Below, one piece after another: positions 1-5,798 of a DNA stretch of 7,542 bases. The notes under the pieces are model-generated. The model had not been told where the DNA came from. It did not search any database and worked only from the letters and a program-made list of their open reading frames with translations. Location of the stretch: positions 493,734-501,275 of the forward strand of contig NVWR01000001.1 in assembly GCA_002746275.1 (NCBI GenBank), read 5' to 3'. Source of the stretch: Rhodobiaceae bacterium (GTDB lineage: Bacteria; Pseudomonadota; Alphaproteobacteria; Parvibaculales; Parvibaculaceae). Within the stretch, counting starts at the first letter, position 1; every line of letters starts with the position of its first letter. The position numbers and the translations under genes are program-made.

Positions 1-527
1 GCCGCAAGTCGGTACTGGCTGACATCAATACGCTCCACCAGCCCACTCATCACCATGTACCAGCCAAGCGCGCCCTGCAGCCCTCCCAGCACAAACATGG
101 CGGAAAGATGCGGCACCAGACGTCGCTCTACGCGCTTGGTTGCCATGAACCAGACAAAGGGAAAGAAGAAGGCAACCCCAACAAGACGCCCGAGGAAACG
201 GTGCGCCCATTCCCACCAGTAAATTGCCTTAAATTCCTCGAGGCTCATGCCGCGATTAACGCGGATATATTCCGGGATCTGGCGATATTTTTCGAACTCA
301 GATTCCCACGCCGCCTCATCCAAGGGGGGAACAGCCCCTGTCACGGGCTTCCATTCGGTGATCGACAGGCCGCTGTCTGTGAGACGTGTGGCCCCCCCAA
401 CAATAACCATCGATCCCACAAGCGCACAGATCACAAACAGCCAGACAGCAATGGCCCGGCGAGCAGCAATCTGCCGTTCAGTTGGTTTTGGTTGGATATC
501 TACGTCATCTATTGTCATTGGAAGCAT
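1..527 (-). CDS. ctaA: Heme A synthase, COX15/CtaA family (3' end missing)
   Basis: Heme A synthase is an inner-membrane enzyme that oxidises the C8 methyl group of heme O to the formyl group of heme A, needed for aa3-type cytochrome c oxidase. About 175 N-terminal residues are present; the gene runs off the left edge, so roughly half of a normal protein of 340-360 residues is missing. The visible part has a short charged N-terminus, a first membrane helix (near residues 24-43) ending in the family segment [20 protein letters not shown], the periplasmic stretch [16 protein letters not shown], then [14 protein letters not shown], whose His is an expected heme ligand, and two further helices. 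Starts at 527 and 518 (both ATG) are in frame; neither has a clear Shine-Dalgarno, so the longer one is given. It is divergent from the DUF2842 gene. The family call is firm; the start is not. Confidence 0.93.
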   Translation of the reverse strand, partial: MLPMTIDDVDIQPKPTERQIAARRAIAVWLFVICALVGSMVIVGGATRLTDSGLSITEWKPVTGAVPPLDEAAWESEFEKYRQIPEYIRVNRGMSLEEFKAIYWWEWAHRFLGRLVGVAFFFPFVWFMATKRVERRLVPHLSAMFVLGGLQGALGWYMVMSGLVERIDVSQYRLA

Positions 528-651
528 GACATAGCGCGACTGAGGGTCAGCAACAAGGTGTGAACCAAATCATGCTGCGGCTCGCGCGCGCTGCTTGGCG
601 GATGCCAGCATATGCCGTAGAGAAGAGTGGAAATTTTCTAAAGGACGCCGC

Positions 652-894
652 ATGGCCCAGACTTCAAGCAAATCCCCTCAATTGCCCATCGGCGCGCGCA
701 AGTTCCTCGGCATGTTGATCTTGATGGTGGGCTTGATCGTCTATGCAATCGCCGCCGTCTGGCTTGTGACAAGCGCCTTGCCAGACCATTGGGCTGTACA
801 CCTTGTCTTCTATCCCGTGGCCGGCATCGCCTGGGCGTTCCCGGCCAAATATCTCATCGTGTGGATGCAGAGGCCAAACGAGCCGACCTCATAG
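652..894 (+). CDS. DUF2842 small membrane protein
   Basis: This encodes 80 residues with two predicted membrane helices, about residues 17-40 and 47-72. The segment HLVFYPVAGIAWAFPAKYLI followed by VWM closely resembles the HLLYF...GLLWVLPAM.IIKWM pattern I know from alphaproteobacterial DUF2842 proteins, and GARKFLG before helix 1 matches their RLRKLIG. The function of the family is unknown. The ATG at 652 is favoured because AAAGGA at 640-645 lies 6 bases upstream; an in-frame upstream ATG at 595 has no such site. A weak promoter-like pair TTGGCG (595-600), 17 bases, TAGAGA (618-623) precedes it. It is divergent from ctaA, and I infer (not shown) a link to respiratory membrane biogenesis from that position. 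It converges on the small ORF at 903-983. Confidence 0.88.
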   Translation: MAQTSSKSPQLPIGARKFLGMLILMVGLIVYAIAAVWLVTSALPDHWAVHLVFYPVAGIAWAFPAKYLIVWMQRPNEPTS

Positions 895-896
895 CA

Positions 897-917
897 GGTC
901 GTTCAGTCGAAACGACC
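897..917. other. Stem-loop between convergent ORFs
   Basis: GGTCGTT (897-903) and AACGACC (911-917) form a perfect 7-bp stem with a 7-base loop, just after the DUF2842 stop (892-894) and across the stop of the minus-strand small ORF (903-905). No immediate T-run follows on either strand; ATTTTGTT lies about 7 bases further on the plus strand. It may be a weak terminator or an RNA 3'-end stabiliser, or chance. Confidence 0.35.
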
Positions 918-983
918 AAACGACATTTTGTTGAGAACAAGCATCACAACAAGAAAAGCGCAAATTGCGTAAACAGCGGTCAT
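903..983 (-). CDS. 26-residue hydrophobic small protein (candidate)
   Basis: A minus-strand ORF of 26 codons plus TGA. It begins MTAVYAICAF, continues as an almost uninterrupted hydrophobic stretch (residues 4-17), and ends in a short polar tail SFGRFD. The predicted product is a single-pass membrane miniprotein. GGAG at 991-994 lies 7 bases before the ATG at 983, which is one of the better ribosome-binding sites in the window. It lies downstream of tRNA-Pro on the same strand and converges on DUF2842. I vaguely recall short alphaproteobacterial hypothetical proteins with a similar FGRxD tail, but I cannot confirm that here. It is too short for most gene finders. Function unknown. The ORF and site are seen directly; that it is translated is inference. 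Confidence 0.5.
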   Translation of the reverse strand: MTAVYAICAFLVVMLVLNKMSFGRFD

Positions 984-1001
984 AGGGTCGCTCCATCTAT
1001 C

Positions 1002-1029
1002 AAAAATCAAAACCCGAGCGTAGCGGGTT
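1002..1029 (-). terminator. Stem-loop with T-rich tail upstream of the small ORF
   Basis: Read on the minus strand, AACCCG (1024-1029), a 7-base loop and CGGGTT (1011-1016) form a 6-bp stem followed by TTGATTTTT (1002-1010). This resembles a modest Rho-independent terminator or attenuator. It lies about 65 bases beyond the tRNA terminator and just before the ribosome-binding site of the 26-codon ORF, so it could be a second-chance terminator or a leader structure of that ORF. Confidence 0.4.
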
Positions 1030-1093
1030 GCGCGGACAATGCCCGAGAGGGGCACACCTGTCCAGATTGCTCACTGCGTCATCTCACATCATC

Positions 1094-1136
1094 AAAAAAA
1101 CCGCCCTCAAAAGATCCAAAGACCCCATGAGGACGG
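1094..1136 (-). terminator. Terminator of tRNA-Pro
   Basis: On the minus strand, CCGTCCTCA (1128-1136) pairs with TGAGGGCGG (1101-1109) over 9 bp including one G-U pair, followed directly by seven T (1094-1100). It starts 9 bases past the tRNA 3' end, the expected place for the terminator of a single tRNA gene. Confidence 0.85.
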
Positions 1137-1144
1137 CTTTTCGT

Positions 1145-1221
1145 TGGTCGGAGCGGCGGGATTCGAACCCACGACCCCTTGTCCCCCAGACAAGTGCGCT
1201 ACCGGGCTGCGCTACGCTCCG
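1145..1221 (-). tRNA. tRNA-Pro (anticodon GGG)
   Basis: A 77-base tRNA read on the minus strand. The acceptor stem CGGAGCG/CGCTCCG is a perfect 7 bp, the discriminator is A (1148) and CCA is encoded (1145-1147). The anticodon arm is CTTGT, loop CTGGGGG, ACAAG, which places GGG at positions 34-36 with G at 37, so it reads CCC and CCU proline codons. The T-loop holds GGTTCGAATCC. It stands as a single gene with its own promoter (1260-1288) and terminator (1094-1136), between the MerR-like gene and the small ORF. Confidence 0.97.
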
Positions 1222-1259
1222 AAAAACCCTCAAGGGAAAACATCCCCGAAAGGTGCCGC

Positions 1260-1288
1260 ACTATAGGGGGGTGCTTGCCCGCGATCAA
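1260..1288 (-). promoter_or_regulatory. Promoter of tRNA-Pro, -35 inside a dyad
   Basis: On the minus strand TTGATC (1283-1288), a 17-base spacer and TATAGT (1260-1265) form a good sigma-70-type promoter. The spacer ends in a run of six C, and the bases after the -10 are GC-rich (GCGGCACC), as in stringently controlled stable-RNA promoters. The -35 box sits in the 7-base centre of a perfect inverted repeat, TTGCCCG (1275-1281) and CGGGCAA (1289-1295). That dyad could be an operator or the residue of a terminator for the upstream MerR-like gene, but it has no T-tract after it. The tRNA start is about 38 bases downstream of the -10. Confidence 0.7.
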
Positions 1289-1323
1289 CGGGCAAAACCG
1301 GTACTATCAAACGAATTTTTTGG

Positions 1324-1812
1324 TTACAGGTCCGCTGAATCTTTGGCGACAGACTTATCAAGCTCAGCTTGCAAATCGGCCAAGCGTTTGGCGATACCAC
1401 CCAGAACTGCGCGTGCATCGCTGCCGAGACCCGAGGCCCCGCCTACTCCGCCCGCAGCCCCCTCGCTTGCCCGCTGCACGGAAGCCAGAGCTAGGCCAGC
1501 GACTGATTCCTCGCCCGCCGCACGTCCTGTCTCAATAACAAAACGAACGCCCTGGTCCCGAAACACTTTCTGGACGCCCTTGATCGTGTAGCCATCCTTG
1601 TAGAGAAGCGCTCTTACGCCACGCAACAGGTCCACATCTTCAGGCCGGTAATAGCGGCGCCCCCCGCCTCGCTTCAGCGGTTTGATCTGAGCGAACTTGC
1701 TTTCCCAGAAACGCAGGACGTGTTGCGGCACATCCAGATCCACGGCCACTTCGCTGATCGTGCGAAAGGCATCTGGTGATTTGCGTGAACCGCTTGTCTC
1801 AATAACCGTCAT
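1324..1812 (-). CDS. MerR-family transcriptional regulator, ihfA-linked type
   Basis: A 162-residue protein with an N-terminal MerR-type winged helix-turn-helix (about residues 17-85). It shows [40 protein letters not shown] and a second helix pair [11 protein letters not shown]. The C-terminal half is Gly/Ala-rich (residues 96-140), ends in a short charged helix, and contains no cysteine, so it is not a metal- or redox-sensing MerR; the ligand is unknown. Genes of this kind regularly follow ihfA in alphaproteobacteria and their targets are largely uncharacterised. It starts 48 bases after the ihfA stop, so cotranscription is likely. The ATG at 1812 has only a weak ribosome-binding site. The 102-base gap to tRNA-Pro has no clear terminator for this gene. 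Confidence 0.88.
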   Translation of the reverse strand: MTVIETSGSRKSPDAFRTISEVAVDLDVPQHVLRFWESKFAQIKPLKRGGGRRYYRPEDVDLLRGVRALLYKDGYTIKGVQKVFRDQGVRFVIETGRAAGEESVAGLALASVQRASEGAAGGVGGASGLGSDARAVLGGIAKRLADLQAELDKSVAKDSADL

Positions 1813-1860
1813 ACCGGGTTAAATGGCATCCCCGTGTCGCAGGCACGTCCAGACAGCAAA

Positions 1861-2196
1861 TCAATCCGCTGCATGATCCGCCGATGTCACTGCTTTGAGC
1901 GCTGTCAGCGCCTTGTTAATTCGTTCTTTCAACACGTGGCTCGGCCTAAAAACAAGCACGCGCCGCGGCTTGATCGGAACCTCTTCACCTGTTTTTGGAT
2001 TGCGTCCCATGCGCCCGCCTTTTTGGCGAACGGAAAAAGACCCGAACGATGAGAGTTTGACCGTCTCCCCGTCCGTAAGGCTGTCGCCTATCGCCTTCAG
2101 AACTGATTCCACAAGATCTGCAGATTCGTTCCTCGACAATCCAACTTCCTGATAAACCGCCTCGCTCAGATGCGCGCGGGTAATTGTCTGCCCCAT
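1861..2196 (-). CDS. ihfA: Integration host factor alpha subunit
   Basis: A 111-residue member of the HU/IHF DNA-bending family. IHF is a heterodimer of alpha and beta subunits that bends DNA sharply at WATCAANNNNTTR sites, affecting transcription, replication and recombination. The alpha type is shown by the N-terminus [19 protein letters not shown], the core [13 protein letters not shown] (residues 47-59) and the DNA-intercalating arm [12 protein letters not shown] (64-75) with its conserved proline at 67. A 15-residue C-terminal tail ([10 protein letters not shown] at the end) is longer than in E. coli. GAGAGGA (2202-2208) lies 5 bases before the ATG at 2196, a strong site. It sits between fabH and the MerR-like gene on the same strand. 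Upstream lie a candidate promoter and a near-consensus IHF site, suggesting autoregulation. Confidence 0.95.
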   Translation of the reverse strand: MGQTITRAHLSEAVYQEVGLSRNESADLVESVLKAIGDSLTDGETVKLSSFGSFSVRQKGGRMGRNPKTGEEVPIKPRRVLVFRPSHVLKERINKALTALKAVTSADHAAD

Positions 2197-2207
2197 GACT
2201 ATCCTCT

Positions 2208-2235
2208 CGCCTTAATCTAGACCCTAGGCTAGGCG
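2208..2235. repeat. Imperfect dyad in the ihfA leader
   Basis: CGCCT (2208-2212) and AGGCG (2231-2235) flank an AT-rich centre containing CTAG three times, including the palindrome CCTAGG (2223-2228). It overlaps the -10 region of the proposed ihfA promoter and reaches the ribosome-binding site. It could be an operator or a weak leader hairpin. No binding protein can be named. Confidence 0.3.
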
Positions 2236-2249
2236 AATTAACCCGTCAA
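2221..2249 (-). promoter_or_regulatory. Candidate ihfA promoter
   Basis: On the minus strand TTGACG (2244-2249) is followed after 17 bases by TAGGGT (2221-2226). The -35 is a good match, the -10 a poor one. It would start transcription about 15-20 bases before the ihfA ATG. Its position in the 122-base gap after fabH fits a separate promoter for ihfA and the MerR-like gene. No terminator is visible after fabH, so readthrough is also likely. Confidence 0.4.
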
Positions 2250-2262
2250 TATCAATGAGATG
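2250..2262 (+). promoter_or_regulatory. Near-consensus IHF binding site upstream of ihfA
   Basis: TATCAATGAGATG matches the IHF consensus WATCAANNNNTTR at every defined position but one (A for the first T of TTR). It directly abuts the -35 box (2244-2249) of the proposed ihfA promoter. In E. coli IHF represses its own genes, so a site here would fit negative autoregulation. The match is seen; binding is inferred. Confidence 0.45.
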
Positions 2263-2318
2263 GGTGAAAGTGTTTAAGTAGAAATTGGCACTTCAAGTGT
2301 CCAGACACATTGAGCCGG

Positions 2319-3299
2319 TTACCAGCGCACCAACGCAGATCCCCAAGTGAAGCCGCCACCCATGGCTTCCAACAAAACCAGATCACCGCGTTTGATCCGA
2401 CCGTCAGCGACTGCAACGCTAAGCGCCAGCGGCACAGACGCCGCAGAGGTATTTCCATGCTCTGCAACGGTCATAACCACCTTCTCAGGCGGCAGACCGA
2501 TTCGTTTTGCCGTGCTGTCCAGAATGCGCTTGTTGGCCTGATGCGGCACGAACCAGTCAATATCCTCAATCGTAAGGTCTGTCGCCAGAAGCGCTTCATT
2601 GATCACATCAGCGATATTCACAACCGCATGACGAAACACATCGCGACCAACCATCCGCACATGGCCGACCGTCTGCGTTGTCGAAGGTCCGCCATCTACG
2701 TAAAGCTTATCTTTGTAACGCCCGTCACTGTGAAGGTGTGCGGTCAGAATACCTCGGTCGGCAACAGTGCCGTCGCCACCCTCTTCTGACTTCAGTACAA
2801 CAGCCCCTGCACCATCGCCGAACAGCACGCAGGTCGTACGATCTTCCCAATCCAGAAGCCGGGAAAAAGTCTCCGCGCCGATCACCAACGCATTTTTGAA
2901 CTGACCCGCCTTCAGAAAATTGTCTGCAGTCGACAAGCTGAAAACAAACCCAGAGCAAACGGCCTGCAGATCAAAGGCAGCGCCGTGATGAATACCGAGA
3001 GCGTCTTGAACAATCGTTGCCGTCGCCGGGAACGTATTGTCCGGTGTCGTCGTCGCCATGACGATCAGGTCGATCTCCTGCGCATCCATGTTGGCATTTT
3101 CAAGTGCTGCTTTCGCGGCAGCTATCGCAAGGTCTGATGTAAATTGGCCATCGGCCACCATGTGACGCTGCCGGATGCCAGAACGCTCAACGATCCACTC
3201 GTCGCTCGTATCAACAAATTTGGCAAGATCATCGTTGGTTACGATGCGCTCAGGGAGGTAAGAACCAACCCCGGCGATCACACTTCTTCTAACACTCAC
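2319..3299 (-). CDS. fabH: 3-oxoacyl-ACP synthase III (FabH)
   Basis: FabH condenses acetyl-CoA with malonyl-ACP to give acetoacetyl-ACP, starting type II fatty-acid synthesis in the cytoplasm. The 326-residue length is typical. The full catalytic triad is visible: Cys115 in LQAVCSGF, His253 in VPHQAN, Asn283 in EHGNTSAAS. Other family segments are [16 protein letters not shown] (31-46), [10 protein letters not shown] (160-169) and the C-terminal [16 protein letters not shown]. The start is GTG at 3299, overlapping the plsX stop in GTGA (3296-3299), so translation is probably coupled to plsX. The N-terminus [16 protein letters not shown] fits the family, which supports this start. After the stop there are 122 bases before ihfA, with short dyads (2289-2299, 2297-2308) but no terminator. 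No residue is out of place. Confidence 0.97.
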   Translation of the reverse strand: MSVRRSVIAGVGSYLPERIVTNDDLAKFVDTSDEWIVERSGIRQRHMVADGQFTSDLAIAAAKAALENANMDAQEIDLIVMATTTPDNTFPATATIVQDALGIHHGAAFDLQAVCSGFVFSLSTADNFLKAGQFKNALVIGAETFSRLLDWEDRTTCVLFGDGAGAVVLKSEEGGDGTVADRGILTAHLHSDGRYKDKLYVDGGPSTTQTVGHVRMVGRDVFRHAVVNIADVINEALLATDLTIEDIDWFVPHQANKRILDSTAKRIGLPPEKVVMTVAEHGNTSAASVPLALSVAVADGRIKRGDLVLLEAMGGGFTWGSALVRW

Positions 3300-4372
3300 G
3301 ATACCGCAGCCTCACCTTGTGTCGCTGTGTCGGCAGTGCCAACACCCTCTCTAAGCTCATCCATGCGCTGCAGGTCTGCGGTAATTTTCGTCACCAGGTC
3401 TGCAGACGCAATATCGACAGCAAGATCAATAGCAGACGCGATACCCGCAGCATCTGCACTCCCGTGGCTCTTCACCACCAAACCGTTTAACCCCATGAAC
3501 AAACCGCCATTGTGAACATTGGGATCAAGCCGGGCCCGCAGCATGTTAAATGCCGTCTGGGCGAAAAAATATCCAAGTTTCGTAAAGATCGTCCGGGACA
3601 TCGCTTCGCGCAAATAACTACTGATCAACCGGGCCGTGCCTTCAGCCGTTTTAAGAGCGACGTTCCCGGTGAACCCATCCGTCACCACGACATCAACAGT
3701 TCCCTTGGCGATGTCGTCGCCCTCGACAAACCCGTGAAATTTGATCGGAAGATTGGATGTGCGCAGGGCCTGAGCAGCGTCTTTAACAATTTCAGTCCCT
3801 TTCATTTCCTCTTCGCCAATATTCAGAATGCCAACGCTTGGACGATCAATGCCAAACAACACCCGGGCGTAGGCTTCTCCCATCACCGCAAACTGCACAA
3901 GCTGCTTTGCATCAGGACCAATGGTCGCCCCGCAATCCAGCACAATGCTTTCACCACGCGTCGTTGGCAGAATGGCCGCGAGTGCTGGCCGGTCGATGTT
4001 CGGGATCATTTTCAAGATGACTTTGGACATCGCCATCAGCGCACCGGTGTTCCCCGCAGAGACGGCAGCTTGTGCCTCACCCTGACGAAGAGCGTAGATT
4101 GCCTGCCACATGCTGCTCGTCTTGCGCCCCCGGCGCAAAGCCTGGCTGGGCTTGTCATCCATCGAGATCGAAACCTCGGTATGAATAACGGTGCTGGCAT
4201 CAGCGACGCGCGGTGAATTCTCCAGCGCGCGCCGAATTTGAGTTTCGTCACCGAACAGCAGATACCGCACTTCGGGGTGACGGACATGTGCAATTTCAGC
4301 ACCCGCAATGATAACGGAGGGACCAATGTCCCCTCCCATCGCATCAAGAGAGATCGTAAGTTCGCGAACCAA
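3296..4372 (-). CDS. plsX: Phosphate acyltransferase PlsX
   Basis: PlsX is a peripheral membrane enzyme that makes acyl-phosphate from acyl-ACP, the acyl donor for PlsY in the first step of phospholipid synthesis. The 358-residue protein has the N-terminal signature [14 protein letters not shown] (residues 5-18), [13 protein letters not shown] (105-117), NIGEEEMKG (184-192) and [14 protein letters not shown] (232-245). The start is unusual: no ATG or GTG precedes the conserved ISLDAMGGD motif, and a stop lies two codons upstream of 4372, so TTG at 4372 is the only reasonable start. AGAGGA (4384-4389) lies 11 bases before it. The C-terminus overlaps the GTG of fabH by 4 bases. The 142-base gap after DUF177 contains no rpmF, which lies between the two in E. 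coli. Confidence 0.96.
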   Translation of the reverse strand: MVRELTISLDAMGGDIGPSVIIAGAEIAHVRHPEVRYLLFGDETQIRRALENSPRVADASTVIHTEVSISMDDKPSQALRRGRKTSSMWQAIYALRQGEAQAAVSAGNTGALMAMSKVILKMIPNIDRPALAAILPTTRGESIVLDCGATIGPDAKQLVQFAVMGEAYARVLFGIDRPSVGILNIGEEEMKGTEIVKDAAQALRTSNLPIKFHGFVEGDDIAKGTVDVVVTDGFTGNVALKTAEGTARLISSYLREAMSRTIFTKLGYFFAQTAFNMLRARLDPNVHNGGLFMGLNGLVVKSHGSADAAGIASAIDLAVDIASADLVTKITADLQRMDELREGVGTADTATQGEAAVS

Positions 4373-4383
4373 TGGTCAGACCG

Positions 4384-4389
4384 TCCTCT
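4384..4389 (-). promoter_or_regulatory. Ribosome-binding site fixing the TTG start of plsX
   Basis: On the minus strand AGAGGA lies 11 bases before TTG (4370-4372). In-frame TGA at 4376-4378 rules out a longer protein, and the first in-frame ATG falls inside the conserved DAMGGD motif. The long spacing with a TTG start suggests moderate translation. Confidence 0.6.
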
Positions 4390-4514
4390 AACAGAGTTTG
4401 CAGGATACGAAACCGACACCGAGCATCAGCCCAAAGCGCTTCCCGCATGCCGCGCGCCCCGACAATACTCAGTCTGATCGCCGAGACAACCGAAAACAGT
4501 GCTAAAATTCACAC

Positions 4515-5093
4515 CTATTTATCGCCATTCAGCTTGAAATTCTTGAGTACATCAAAGGGGTTATCTTTTTTTCCTAATGTCTCGCTGGACCCTACGTCCT
4601 CAGCACCTACCATTGGCTTATGCGCAGCCTTTGCCCGCACATGCTCGGGCGCTTTTGGATAAGGGTCGAGAGCTAGAACCAATTGTTCAGCGACTATTTC
4701 GCCTAGATCAATTCCCGCCTCAGGCAGATTCTCCGGCTCATCCTCAAGGGGATTGACCGCAACCTCCCGGTTCCCCTCACCTTCGAGCACTAACGGGCGA
4801 TATCGCAGAACGAACGTCTGGCTAAGCGAGGCCTGCACAGGCTCCAGGCTCACCACACAGGCTTGCGTGACATCGGCTGAAAAAGTGCCCTCTACGGTCA
4901 ACCCCATTTTACGCCAAGGAAACACTTCCACCTGGGTGGAAAGCGAATCGATAGACAACAACCCCAACCGTTCGGCTACGACAGCACACGCAGCACTGTC
5001 CGCATCCAGCTTCAGACGAAGGCCAGCTGCGGGCACGTCGTCGCGCAGCACAACCCGCGAAAACCCAGACGGTGTCGAAATATCGTCACTCAC
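4515..5093 (-). CDS. DUF177/YceD family protein (23S rRNA accumulation)
   Basis: A 192-residue member of the YceD/DUF177 family, whose members are needed for normal 23S rRNA accumulation and large-subunit assembly in bacteria and plastids. The family shows as Cys79 in VTQACVVSLEPV, followed by a strand-rich stretch, the segment AGIDLGEIVAEQLVLALDP (126-144) with YPKAP, and the C-terminal NPFDVLKNFK, where such proteins usually end. The second Cys of zinc-type DUF177 proteins is not present, as in many alphaproteobacterial members. The start is GTG at 5093, overlapping the chaperone stop in GTGA (5090-5093), so translational coupling is likely. It lies upstream of plsX as in many bacteria. The family call is firm; the exact role in this organism is inferred from relatives. 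Confidence 0.9.
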   Translation of the reverse strand: MSDDISTPSGFSRVVLRDDVPAAGLRLKLDADSAACAVVAERLGLLSIDSLSTQVEVFPWRKMGLTVEGTFSADVTQACVVSLEPVQASLSQTFVLRYRPLVLEGEGNREVAVNPLEDEPENLPEAGIDLGEIVAEQLVLALDPYPKAPEHVRAKAAHKPMVGAEDVGSSETLGKKDNPFDVLKNFKLNGDK

Positions 5094-5662
5094 GAGGCCA
5101 CCTCGACCTGCGGCTGCGCTTCAGGTGCAGGAGAAAAAACGATCTCGCCACGGGTCAGAGCATTCAGGGAGAGGTCTTTGAGAATTTCCCGTGTCTGCCG
5201 CGCATAATTTGCCAGCATCTTGATCTGCCCAGGTGCCACATCAATCTCAGGAAAAATATTGCGCTTCAATGCCTCTTCAAACACCGTTTCATCATCTGCC
5301 TGAAGCCCTTCATCATACGCCCCAAGGCGCCCATAGAACGCCTGCGCCATTTTTTTCACTTTTTTGCCAACAGACAGATCGCCGACGCCCATTTCCCTCA
5401 ACGCCTGATCCATATCGTCGAACATCACATCAAACAGCCGTTGCCGCAGCTCCTTGGCCGAGCTGCCTTCCACGGAAAGACGATCAATAACCAGAACCAT
5501 ATGCAGGACAATCATGTCGAAACGCCCGTCCAAAGTGTCGGGAACGCCCACATTCAGATAAAATTGAGGTGATCGGGCCTGATTGACCAGAGACCGATAA
5601 AGCAAATAAGCGCTATCGTCCTTTGACGAAAATCCAAACCATTGTTTCCAAGACATGAGCAT
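5090..5662 (-). CDS. Ubiquinol-cytochrome c chaperone (CBP3-like)
   Basis: A 190-residue relative of mitochondrial Cbp3, which binds newly made cytochrome b and helps assemble the cytochrome bc1 complex. It shows the family core YLNVGVPDTLDGRFDMIVLH (35-54) and the helical FDVMFDDMDQALREMGVGDL (77-96) followed by SVGKKVKKMAQAFYGRLGAY. The C-terminal 20 residues are Pro/Glu-rich and probably disordered. No signal peptide or membrane helix is seen, so it should act in the cytoplasm or on the inner face of the membrane. ATG at 5662 is the longest start; ATG at 5656 is also possible and better spaced (7 bases) from the weak AGAAAG. It is the first gene of the minus-strand cluster, divergent from bamE, and a hairpin (5677-5693) lies in its leader. 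Bacterial members have little direct experimental support. Confidence 0.9.
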   Translation of the reverse strand: MLMSWKQWFGFSSKDDSAYLLYRSLVNQARSPQFYLNVGVPDTLDGRFDMIVLHMVLVIDRLSVEGSSAKELRQRLFDVMFDDMDQALREMGVGDLSVGKKVKKMAQAFYGRLGAYDEGLQADDETVFEEALKRNIFPEIDVAPGQIKMLANYARQTREILKDLSLNALTRGEIVFSPAPEAQPQVEVAS

Positions 5663-5676
5663 GCTTTCTACAAAAT

Positions 5677-5693
5677 CCGCCCCTTTTTGGCGG
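5677..5693 (-). other. GC-rich hairpin in the chaperone leader
   Basis: CCGCC (5677-5681) and GGCGG (5689-5693) form a 5-bp stem with a 7-base A-rich loop on the minus strand, followed by ATTTTG, 14 bases before the ATG at 5662. It is too close to the start for an ordinary terminator of another gene. It may restrict ribosome access or act as a weak attenuator. Confidence 0.35.
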
Positions 5694-5798
5694 CAAAACT
5701 TGAAACGAGACGTCGTTACAGGTAGGTCAATTGAGCAATACCTGCCATTGTTCCGACATCACCATCATGACACTCACCTGGAGCGTAAAGATAATTCG

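Noticed and set aside
108..563. Plus-strand open frame opposite ctaA
   Set aside because: The minus strand gives a clear heme A synthase; the plus-strand product has no family features.
1145..1221. tRNA-Pro as an integration site for a mobile element
   Set aside because: No integrase, no direct repeat of the tRNA 3' end and no foreign genes are visible in the window.
1028..1591. Plus-strand open frame running through the tRNA gene and the MerR-like gene
   Set aside because: It reads through a complete tRNA on the other strand and opposite a clear MerR domain, so it is not a plausible gene.
2289..2308. Overlapping short dyads CACTT-C-AAGTG and GTGTC-CA-GACAC after fabH as a terminator
   Set aside because: Loops are too small for good hairpins and no T-run follows on the minus strand.
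3512..4216. Long plus-strand open frame (234 codons) opposite plsX
   Set aside because: Its product has no recognisable family features, and the opposite strand encodes a complete PlsX with all motifs; the frame is a by-product of plsX codon use.
4344..4448. 34-codon minus-strand ORF starting ahead of plsX and overlapping its first codons
   Set aside because: No ribosome-binding site and no recognisable product; it overlaps the conserved start of plsX. A coupling leader cannot be excluded, but there is no positive support.
5655..5798. N-terminal extension of bamE from an ATG at 5655, including a HHHH run
   Set aside because: It would bury the signal peptide and lipobox 48 residues inside the protein and overlap the chaperone start; the ATG at 5799 gives a proper lipoprotein.
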